A DNA stretch of 60,698 bases from an uncultured Christensenella sp. (GTDB taxonomy: Bacteria > Bacillota > Clostridia > Christensenellales > Borkfalkiaceae). The position numbers and the translations under genes are program-made. Below, in pieces: positions 32,276 to 38,665 of the stretch; within the stretch, counting starts at the first letter, position 1, and every line of letters starts with the position of its first letter. The notes under the pieces were generated by a model that ran no database searches, was not told where the DNA came from, and saw only the letters and a list, made by a program, of their open reading frames with translations. The stretch spans positions 1-60,698 of the forward strand of contig CAJTYL010000011.1 of assembly GCA_910583855.1 (NCBI GenBank), in the 5' to 3' direction.

Positions 32276-32327
32276 AGCTTATCAGTATAATTCACCAAAG
32301 CTAAAAAATAAGCGGAGGTGATTTTTT

Positions 32328-33437
32328 ATGTCAAAAAATATAATCGTCGTATTCGGCGGCGTATCAAACGAAAATGAGGTGTCCGTAATAACGGGCACGA
32401 TGGCGGCAAATATTTTAAAGAACGGCGGGCACACCGTAATTCCCGTGTACGTGGCGCAGGACGGCGAGACCTATTGCGCGCCCGAGCTTGCCGACGTCAG
32501 AAACTTCAAAAGTAATAATTTCAGTGCGTACCCCAAAGCCGTCGTTGCAAACGGCGGGGTCTATATCTTTAACAAAAAGGGTAAGATGAAAAGGTTCGTA
32601 AAAGCTGATGCGGCGCTCAACTGCTGTCATGGCGGCGCGGGCGAAGGCGGGGCGGTAAGCGGGCTTTTCCACCTTGCCGGTATTCCGCTTGCAAGCGCGG
32701 GGATTTTTGAATCTTCGCTGTTTATGGATAAGTATTTAACTAAGCTTATTTTAGCGGCGCTCGGCGTAAAAACGGCGGAGTACACCTATATAAAGAGTCG
32801 TGAAGAAGTAGATTGCCCCCATAATATGCCGCAGTTTCCGCTTATCGTTAAGCCCGTAACCCTCGGTTCGAGCATAGGAATAGAAAAGGTGAACGATTTA
32901 AAAAAGCTGCAATCCGCAGTTGAAACGGCTTTAATTTACGACAGCGCGGTAATAGTCGAAAAGTATCTTGAAAACCGCCGTGAAATCAATTGCGCCGCAT
33001 ACTTCGTTAAGGGCGAAGTGGTCACGTCCGAGTGTGAGGAAGCTATATCCAGCGGTGACGTATTAAGCTTTGAAGATAAGTATCAGGGCGGTGGCAAAAG
33101 CGTTCTTCCCGCCGATATTCCAGCCGAGATGGCAAAACTTATAAAGGATACCACACGCAAGGTCTATTCCGATTTGAATATGCGCGGCATAGTTCGTTTC
33201 GACTACATTATAAGCGGCGGTGAGGTGTATCTGAGCGAGGTGAACACCGTCCCCGGTTCGCTTTCCTATTATTTGCTTTCAAGCGGATTTAAGGACTTTT
33301 TTGCGGTATTGAACGCCGTAATAGAGCAGGCGGTGGATGATTTTGAACTAAAAAATACGAAGAAGCTGCTTCATACGGGCATACTTGAAAATATTTCCGC
33401 CCGTTCTATAAAGGGCGCGAAGTCCGCCGATAACTAA
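32328..33437 (+). CDS. ddl: D-alanine--D-alanine ligase
   Basis: ATP-grasp enzyme, 369 aa. IVVFGGVSNENEVSVITG start, CCHGGAGEGGAVSGLFHLAGIP, LIVKPVTLGSSIGIEKV (ATP-binding), RFDYIISGGEVYLSEVNTVPGSLSY with the Mg2+ ligands. GCGGAGG before the ATG. Works with the preceding MurF-like ligase in cell-wall precursor synthesis. Confidence 0.96.
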   Translation: MSKNIIVVFGGVSNENEVSVITGTMAANILKNGGHTVIPVYVAQDGETYCAPELADVRNFKSNNFSAYPKAVVANGGVYIFNKKGKMKRFVKADAALNCCHGGAGEGGAVSGLFHLAGIPLASAGIFESSLFMDKYLTKLILAALGVKTAEYTYIKSREEVDCPHNMPQFPLIVKPVTLGSSIGIEKVNDLKKLQSAVETALIYDSAVIVEKYLENRREINCAAYFVKGEVVTSECEEAISSGDVLSFEDKYQGGGKSVLPADIPAEMAKLIKDTTRKVYSDLNMRGIVRFDYIISGGEVYLSEVNTVPGSLSYYLLSSGFKDFFAVLNAVIEQAVDDFELKNTKKLLHTGILENISARSIKGAKSADN

Positions 33438-33438
33438 A

Positions 33439-33472
33439 AAACTCCCCCGCGGCATGTGCCGCGGGGGAGTTT
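33439..33472. terminator. Bidirectional terminator
   Basis: Stem AAACTCCCCCGCGGC and complement, short loop; between convergent ddl and the S-component gene. Confidence 0.85.
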
Positions 33473-33487
33473 ATAATATGCGGTGAA

Positions 33488-34156
33488 TTAGTTTTCAATA
33501 TTTTCGTTGACGCTTTGCGGTTCTGTCTTTTCGTAGCTAGCCGCCTCAACTTGCTCGCTTTTGTCTAAAATTTCGGCCTTAAAATCGGGCAAAAGGTGCG
33601 CGCCTTTAAGCTGTTTTTTAAACCTGCACACGTAACATATAACTATCGCTACCGTTATGCCTATTACTTCCTGCAAAACGTTTGCGGGCATCTTCAAAAC
33701 AGCGGTTTCGGGTAACAGGGTTTCCCACGTTATTCGCTTTACAAAATACCCAAAAATTACCCAAAGAGCCGGTAATATGCTTGAAATAACGGCAATTACG
33801 CCCTCTCTTTTGTTGCTGTCGGTCTTATTGAAATACTTTCTTAAAAGTATAAAAGTTGCCGAAGCTAAAAGTCCTTGTATTCCGTGAATGACAAGAGAGG
33901 GTATCGCATTATATGCCGTTCCGTTTATGCCGAATAAATCAAAGAACGTGGTACCGATTCCGCCGACTATGAACGCCGCCAAAGGGTCCAAAAGATACGC
34001 CGCAGTATAAATTGCGAAATCGCACCAATAGATTTTGCCCGTAAGCACCGGGATACCGGGAATATACCCTGTAGCCACTACGAGTGCGGTCATCAAAGCC
34101 GTATAAGTAAGCCATTTAGTGGTAAATAATACTTTTTTCTTTTTATTTTTTATCAT
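33488..34156 (-). CDS. ECF transporter S component, possible vitamin B6 uptake
   Basis: 222 aa, about six membrane helices with a charged C-terminal tail. WLTYTALMTALVVATGYIPGIPVL, DFAIYTAAYLLDPLAAFIVGGIGTTFFDLFG and PSLVIHGIQGLLA follow the ECF S-component pattern (Ala-rich first helix, gating loop after helix 1). No riboswitch precedes it. It is divergent from a MocR/PdxR-type regulator, and regulators of that type control pyridoxal phosphate supply, so a pyridoxine-type substrate is the best guess. The upstream ATG at 34168 overlaps a TATAAT box, so I prefer the ATG at 34156. Confidence 0.75.
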   Translation of the reverse strand: MIKNKKKKVLFTTKWLTYTALMTALVVATGYIPGIPVLTGKIYWCDFAIYTAAYLLDPLAAFIVGGIGTTFFDLFGINGTAYNAIPSLVIHGIQGLLASATFILLRKYFNKTDSNKREGVIAVISSILPALWVIFGYFVKRITWETLLPETAVLKMPANVLQEVIGITVAIVICYVCRFKKQLKGAHLLPDFKAEILDKSEQVEAASYEKTEPQSVNENIEN

Positions 34157-34181
34157 AACGCTGTACATTATATCAATCGTG

Positions 34182-34225
34182 TGGTATTATTAGAATAATC
34201 AATTCAATATAATTTTATAATACCA
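34182..34225. promoter_or_regulatory. Inverted repeat between divergent genes, candidate MocR operator
   Basis: TGGTATTAT (34182-34190) and ATAATACCA (34217-34225), exact 9-base inverted arms 26 bases apart, in the 72-base gap. The right arm overlaps the TATAAT at 34216-34221 and the left arm lies just upstream of the minus-strand TATAAT (34166-34171), so one regulator could control both genes. Confidence 0.55.
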
Positions 34226-34228
34226 GAT

Positions 34229-35575
34229 ATGTATAACTACGATTTATCGGGCAAAAATAAATACTATACACTGTATTCTCTTATCCGCGACGATATCCTG
34301 CGCGGAAAGATTAAGTGCGGAGAAAAGCTTCCCTCGAAGCGCGTGTTCGCCGCAGAACTCGGCGTGAGCGTCGTAACCGTTCAGCTTGCCTACGACCAGC
34401 TTCTTGCGGAGGGTTACGTCCGCTCGAAGGAGCGTAGCGGTTTCTTTGCCGAAAGAGTTGCAAACGGGCTTAAAGGCAGACAACCTTCGGCTGTGAAAGC
34501 GGAGGAAAAAGGGGAAGGGGACAAATTCGCAATCGACCTCGTTCACGGCAATACACCCCCGGATATGTTCCCGTTTTCGGTATGGGCAAGGCTTATGCGC
34601 AGCGTTTTGGCGGACTGCGGGGAGCATCTTTTGGAGCGCGTTGCCTGTGACGGCGACGAGCAGCTTAAACGCGCCGTTGCGGCTTATCTTTACCGTTCGC
34701 GCGGGATAGACGTTGACCCGCGCTATATCGTCGTCGGCGCGGGCGCAGAGCATCTTTACGGCGTCATAGTTCAGCTTTTGGGGCGCGATAATCTGTACGC
34801 CGTAGAAAATCCCGGTTACGGCAAAATTTCTTCGACCTACGCACTGAACGGCGCACGCTTCCTTCCCGTAAACGTGTCCGGGAAAGGTATAGATATTTCC
34901 GTACTTGAAAAAAGCGGGGCGTACGCATGTCATGTTTCGCCGTCCCATCAGTTTCCTACGGGCGCGGTAATGCCCGTGTCCGTCCGCTCCGCCTTAATAG
35001 ATTGGACAAAGAGGAGCGGCGGTTATGTAATCGAGGACGACTACGACAGCGAATTCCGTTTGACTGGCAAGCCGCTGCAGTGCATGTGCGGATTGTGCCC
35101 CGAGAGGGTAATTTATATGAACACCTTTTCCAAAAGTCTTGCGCCGTCCATGAGAATGGGTTATATGGTTTTACCGCCCGCACTTCACGCAAGATTTATG
35201 CAAATTTTTTCGTCTTCGGCGAATTTTGTTCCCCTTTTTGAACAAAAAACCCTTGCCTTAATGCTGGACGGCGGCTATTTCGAACGGCATTTGAACCGTT
35301 TAAAAAACTACTACCGCAATATCCATAGCGAGCTTGTCAAAAAGCTTGCGGCTTTGCCTTATAGGTGTAAACTGCTCGATACGGGTAGCGGACTTCACGT
35401 TATAGTCAAATTCCCCGACGCCGGGTCAGATGATAAAATTAAGGCGGTTGCCGCCGCGCACGGCGTAAATATAAAATGCCTTTCGGACTATCTGCTTGCG
35501 CCTGCGGAGGGGTTGGATGGATGCGCGGTTATAAACTATTCGGGGTTAACTTTGGATTTGCTTTCAAAATTTTAA
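34229..35575 (+). CDS. MocR/PdxR-type regulator (GntR HTH + aminotransferase fold)
   Basis: 448 aa two-domain regulator. N-terminal GntR winged helix (ILRGKIKCGEKLPSKRVFAAELGVSVVTVQLAYDQLLAEGYV), then a fold-type I aminotransferase-like domain: GAGAEHLYGVIVQLL, VENPGYGK, SPSHQFPTGAVMP, VIEDDYDSEFR and the PLP-Lys motif MNTFSKSLAPSMRMGY. Such proteins sense PLP or amino-acid aldimines. The neighbouring S component suggests PdxR-like control of vitamin B6 uptake; GabR-like roles cannot be excluded. The -10 box ends seven bases before the ATG and there is no Shine-Dalgarno, so the mRNA is likely leaderless. Confidence 0.85.
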   Translation: MYNYDLSGKNKYYTLYSLIRDDILRGKIKCGEKLPSKRVFAAELGVSVVTVQLAYDQLLAEGYVRSKERSGFFAERVANGLKGRQPSAVKAEEKGEGDKFAIDLVHGNTPPDMFPFSVWARLMRSVLADCGEHLLERVACDGDEQLKRAVAAYLYRSRGIDVDPRYIVVGAGAEHLYGVIVQLLGRDNLYAVENPGYGKISSTYALNGARFLPVNVSGKGIDISVLEKSGAYACHVSPSHQFPTGAVMPVSVRSALIDWTKRSGGYVIEDDYDSEFRLTGKPLQCMCGLCPERVIYMNTFSKSLAPSMRMGYMVLPPALHARFMQIFSSSANFVPLFEQKTLALMLDGGYFERHLNRLKNYYRNIHSELVKKLAALPYRCKLLDTGSGLHVIVKFPDAGSDDKIKAVAAAHGVNIKCLSDYLLAPAEGLDGCAVINYSGLTLDLLSKF

Positions 35576-35580
35576 AAACA

Positions 35581-35605
35581 GCCGCGGCAATTATATTGCC
35601 GCGGC
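35581..35605. terminator. Terminator
   Basis: GCCGCGGCAA-TTATA-TTGCCGCGGC followed by ATTTAT. Confidence 0.8.
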
Positions 35606-35655
35606 ATTTATCAATCACGCTTTAGTGTTTCAAATTACGCGGTTAAACGCGGCGT

Positions 35656-35739
35656 TTATCTTGCGCAGTTCAACACTTCGTACGAAAGGGGGGATACGCC
35701 CTCTCTGTCGTCAAGCTCGTTTAAATAATCATAAATCAT
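35656..35739 (-). CDS. 27-residue small protein with strong promoter
   Basis: Reading frame MIYDYLNELDDREGVSPLSY..., 27 aa, acidic, no membrane segment. Support is the expression signals: GGGAGG eight bases before the ATG and a near-consensus promoter at 35773-35801. No family known to me. It could be a small regulatory protein or a leader peptide, but no gene follows it on the minus strand; the terminator at 35581-35605 could end the transcript. Confidence 0.55.
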   Translation of the reverse strand: MIYDYLNELDDREGVSPLSYEVLNCAR

Positions 35740-35772
35740 GTTTTTTACCTCCCGAACTTTGATTGTGCTTGA

Positions 35773-35801
35773 AGTATAGCACTCATCTTTTTGTTAGTCA
35801 A
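35773..35801 (-). promoter_or_regulatory. Promoter of the 27-residue ORF
   Basis: TTGACT (complement of 35796-35801), 17-base spacer, TATACT (complement of 35773-35778). Confidence 0.7.
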
Positions 35802-35804
35802 CAA

Positions 35805-36036
35805 CATTTTTAAAAAATTTAAATCTTTAATTTTTGTTACTTTATAACAGTATTATATGTTAATTTCAATAAATTATGTTATATTAACAAAATCAAATTG
35901 ATTTCAATGTCATAAATTTTCATAATTAACATTTTTTGTTTACATTTTTTCAATACGATTTATCGTTTCTGTTAATCGTTGTAATCAGGCTGAAAATTTT
36001 TTGCAAATTACGGGAATAGGGGGCGCTTCCGTAAAA
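35805..36036. other. AT-rich gap
   Basis: About 230 bases, very AT-rich, with an imperfect TGTTAAT ... ATTAACA inverted repeat near 35858-35892. I see no gene and no DnaA boxes. Confidence 0.4.
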
Positions 36037-36073
36037 AATTACAGTCTTCCGTATCATGCGGAAGACTGTAATT
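36037..36073. terminator. Terminator of the M23 peptidase gene
   Basis: AATTACAGTCTTCCG-TATCATG-CGGAAGACTGTAATT; on the minus strand it runs into TTTTTT. Confidence 0.85.
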
Positions 36074-36090
36074 AAATTTTTAATTGTTAA

Positions 36091-36732
36091 TTATTTGGAA
36101 AGAAGTTTAAGATAAACGTCGGGGTCCTGCGGTTTGCTGTTTTTATAAACTTCGAAGTGCAGGTGGTCGCCGTCCGCGTTTTCAACTCCGGTGGCTGCCG
36201 CAACCTTACCTATAACGTCGCCGCGGTTAACCGTCGCGCCCGCTTTCAGGCTTTCGTTGGGTTCAATAAACTTATAAACGGTCTTAACTCCGTCCGCGTG
36301 TTCGATTTCAACCGTCGCGCCGTACAGTCTGTGGTCGGTGTAAACGCGCGTAACCGTTCCGTCAACGGCGGCAAGCACGTCGGTGCCGGCAGCGCATTTA
36401 AAGTCCATACCCTCGTGCAAATGGTATATATCCAAAGTCTGGTTATGCCAGAAAACGTGCGCCTGAGACACTACGACGCTCTTCACGGGCGCTATGAGTT
36501 CATATTTCGAAGAGGTGTCCACGGTGGGTTCTTCGTCGTCGGGATCCTTTACGGGCGGATTGGTATCGTCGGTCGTGCCCGAATCGATAGTGGGGTTATC
36601 GCTATTTACGGGTTTAACCGCAAACACGACACCGACGGTTATAGCGGCAATCACCAAAAGGCAAGCCGCCAAAATGAGGTAATACGTAAATATTCTTTTC
36701 TTCGTAGGTTGGGTTTTTTGCTTGTTTTTCAT
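36091..36732 (-). CDS. M23 (LytM) peptidase domain protein, SpoIIQ-like
   Basis: 213 aa: short basic N-terminus, one membrane helix (IFTYYLILAACLLVIAAITVGVVFAV), an acidic Pro/Asp-rich linker, then a LytM domain. Zinc residues look intact: H and D in YHLHEGMDF and the H-x-H of DHLHFEV. Size, single N-terminal helix and LytM domain match SpoIIQ, the forespore protein that with SpoIIIAH joins the engulfing membranes; clostridial SpoIIQ keeps the catalytic residues. It could also be a general cell-wall endopeptidase. Next to a YwmB-like gene. spoIIID and murA are not seen. Confidence 0.75.
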   Translation of the reverse strand: MKNKQKTQPTKKRIFTYYLILAACLLVIAAITVGVVFAVKPVNSDNPTIDSGTTDDTNPPVKDPDDEEPTVDTSSKYELIAPVKSVVVSQAHVFWHNQTLDIYHLHEGMDFKCAAGTDVLAAVDGTVTRVYTDHRLYGATVEIEHADGVKTVYKFIEPNESLKAGATVNRGDVIGKVAAATGVENADGDHLHFEVYKNSKPQDPDVYLKLLSK

Positions 36733-36779
36733 TTTTTAACTCCTTTTTATATTTTTTTGACAGCATTTAATTCTTTTAA

Positions 36780-37199
36780 TCAGTATCCGCCGAAAATTAT
36801 CGGCGACGCCACTCTTGCCGTATCTCCCCGCACGGCTACGTGCAGATTTATCTCTTTATCGTAAAGGTTTACCGAATAGGGCAGATTGGCAGTGCAGTAG
36901 TAGTTGACTCCGTCGGAAAACTCTTCTTTAATCACGACTTTTCCGTCAACGCTCTTTAAAAAGCTTTCCAAATCGAAGTTTTCATAATCCGTGCTTTCGC
37001 CGCAAACGTCCTTAAGACCAAGTTTAGCGGCTGCGGCAAAGTTATGCACGGTTACTACTTTGCAGTCTGCCGAACTGGTACCGCAATAAAAGGTGTATGC
37101 GCCGCCGCTTTCAAAGCACAGGTTTTGCGGTAAAAATGCAATTACCGTAAGAACGAATACAGCTGATATCGTCAAAAAAAACAGTCTTAAAAGTTGCAC
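36780..37199 (-). CDS. Secreted or membrane-anchored small protein, YwmB-like
   Basis: 139 aa with an N-terminal hydrophobic helix (LFFLTISAVFVLTVIAFLP) and an extracytoplasmic alpha/beta domain containing three Cys. The end, INLHVAVRGDTARVASPIIF, resembles the last strands of YwmB-type proteins found near spoIID in spore formers; the match is from memory. Upstream of the SpoIIQ-like gene on the same strand with a 47-base gap, so probably one operon. Confidence 0.5.
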   Translation of the reverse strand: MQLLRLFFLTISAVFVLTVIAFLPQNLCFESGGAYTFYCGTSSADCKVVTVHNFAAAAKLGLKDVCGESTDYENFDLESFLKSVDGKVVIKEEFSDGVNYYCTANLPYSVNLYDKEINLHVAVRGDTARVASPIIFGGY

Positions 37200-37272
37200 G
37201 CTTAACCTCCGTGATACGTTTGTTATTGCCGCAAATTACAAAATTAAACCTTGTATTTAAATTTTTTTGCAA

Positions 37273-37311
37273 ATAAAAAACCCCGAGGGCGCAATTTTTT
37301 GCGCTCTCGGG
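37273..37311 (-). terminator. Terminator of the CorA-type gene
   Basis: Minus strand CCCGAGAGCGCAA / TTGCGCCCTCGGG, then GTTTTTTATTT. Confidence 0.85.
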
Positions 37312-37384
37312 CAGTATTATATTAAATTTACAAAAAGTTACTTCGCGGGGAATCCGTTTGGAACACAGGCTGTCAAAGGGATTT

Positions 37385-38389
37385 CTATTTATTTTTATCA
37401 CGTCTGTCTTTTCTTCTGCGTCTTTTGGTTTTGTTTGCGCGTTTAAACGGATTTCCTTTGACGATTACAAGCGCAATCGCCGCCGTTAGCAGCACCGTGC
37501 CGAACACCACCAGCCAGAACCAGCCCGTTTCAAAAAAGCTTACGCCCGTTTCTCCTGGTACGGGCATATTCATTCCCCAGAACCCTGCAATCATAGTCGG
37601 TACGGCAAGCAATACGGTGATAATAGTCAGCTTGCGCATAGAGTCGTTAGAGTTGTTGGATATGACCGAGCCGTATGCGTCCATTGTAACGCTGAGTATG
37701 TTCTTGTATATGTTACAGGTTTCTATCGCCTGCTTGTTTTCAATGCTTACGTCGTCGTAAAGGTCCTCGTAATCCTCGTGGTTTTTAACCGCTTCAACCT
37801 TGGAAAGCTTTAAATGCACCCGCTCGTTAGACGTCAGTGAAGTTGAAAAGTATACCAGCGAGTTCTGCAAATCCAAAAGCTGGATTATTTCGGTATTTTT
37901 CATCGTTCTGCCCATCTCGCTTTGAATGCGGTGATTCTTCCTGTCTATCTGTTTAAGGCAGTAAAGGAATCTTTTTGCGTTGTTAAGCATAAATGTCAGT
38001 GCAAAATGAACGGGTTGGTTGCAGAAAATACGCTCTCTTCCCGTAATAAATTCCTTTAAAACTGTGTTGCCTTTAAGGCTGACAGTAACTATGCAGTTTG
38101 TATTATAAATTATAGATAAGGGAAGGGTAGTGTAGCTGTCGCCGTTAGTTCCTTCTTCGAGAATAGGGCAGTCCACGACGAACATACTGCAACCTTCGTC
38201 AAATTCCGAACGTGCGCGTTCCTGTTCGTCCAATGCGGCTTTAAGCATATCTTCGGGCACGCCTGAAATAGCGGCTACGTCCTCGCACTCGTCGTCGGTG
38301 GGGTCGATCATATCAACCCAGCAATTTTTAATAAACTTGTCGGACATTTCCAACTTTCCGTCAGCAGCAGAAAAAAAATACTTTACCAT
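37385..38389 (-). CDS. corA: CorA-family divalent cation transporter
   Basis: 334 aa pentameric channel-type Mg2+ (or Co2+) transporter. Large cytoplasmic N-terminal domain with long helices, then two C-terminal membrane helices; the first ends in the family signature GMN (AGFWGMNMPVPG), followed by FETGWFWLVVFGTVLLTAAIALVIV. The Arg/Lys-rich tail is typical. Start MVKYFFSAADGKL has GAGGTG six bases upstream; the longer frame to 38440 runs through the leader terminator. The 140-nt leader has a promoter, a 12-codon ORF and alternative hairpins that suggest attenuation. Confidence 0.9.
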   Translation of the reverse strand: MVKYFFSAADGKLEMSDKFIKNCWVDMIDPTDDECEDVAAISGVPEDMLKAALDEQERARSEFDEGCSMFVVDCPILEEGTNGDSYTTLPLSIIYNTNCIVTVSLKGNTVLKEFITGRERIFCNQPVHFALTFMLNNAKRFLYCLKQIDRKNHRIQSEMGRTMKNTEIIQLLDLQNSLVYFSTSLTSNERVHLKLSKVEAVKNHEDYEDLYDDVSIENKQAIETCNIYKNILSVTMDAYGSVISNNSNDSMRKLTIITVLLAVPTMIAGFWGMNMPVPGETGVSFFETGWFWLVVFGTVLLTAAIALVIVKGNPFKRANKTKRRRRKDRRDKNK

Positions 38390-38416
38390 CGTTTCACCTC
38401 GCAAATCCGTCAAAAA

Positions 38417-38441
38417 AATGCACGGAATAATTCCGTGCATT
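38417..38441 (-). terminator. Attenuator terminator in the corA leader
   Basis: AATGCACGGAA / TTCCGTGCATT with a 3-base loop and seven T residues after it on the minus strand, 28 bases before the corA start. A second TTCCGT at 38460-38465 could pair with the same ACGGAA instead, preventing terminator formation. Confidence 0.75.
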
Positions 38442-38470
38442 ACGAATTTACGCTTCTGTACGGAATCAAG

Positions 38471-38509
38471 TCACTTTAATACTAAGTTATTACTATCCGG
38501 AACGTCCAT
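38471..38509 (-). CDS. Leader peptide of the corA gene (12 aa)
   Basis: MDVPDSNNLVLK, then TGA, in the leader between the promoter and the attenuator. AGGGG lies six bases before the ATG. The Asp-Val-Pro-Asp start recalls acidic-proline leader peptides such as MgtL that stall or destabilise ribosomes when Mg2+ is low; that link is inference. Confidence 0.5.
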   Translation of the reverse strand: MDVPDSNNLVLK

Positions 38510-38534
38510 AAAAACCCCTATAATAAGTATAACA

Positions 38535-38563
38535 ATTATATCCCATTATATTAAAAATTGCAA
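38535..38563 (-). promoter_or_regulatory. Promoter of the corA leader
   Basis: TTGCAA (38558-38563), 17-base spacer, TATAAT (complement of 38535-38540). Start predicted near 38528, 19 bases before the leader ATG. Confidence 0.65.
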
Positions 38564-38620
38564 GTTAAAGTTAAAAATAATTTTTGCTTAATTTGCGGTG
38601 TATAAACGTTTAAATAGCAT

Positions 38621-38660
38621 ATTAAAACAGGCGCGTGTTTCAATGCGCGCCTGTTTTAAT
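38621..38660. terminator. Terminator of the M1 peptidase gene
   Basis: ATTAAAACAGGCGCG and complement with a 10-base loop, T-runs on both sides. Confidence 0.85.
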
Positions 38661-38665
38661 TGTTT

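Noticed and set aside
35805..36036. Replication origin in the AT-rich gap
   Set aside because: No DnaA boxes (TTATCCACA type) and no dnaA or dnaN nearby.
38417..38563. M-box Mg2+ riboswitch ahead of corA
   Set aside because: The leader is too short and lacks the M-box core; the leader ORF and alternative hairpins explain it better.
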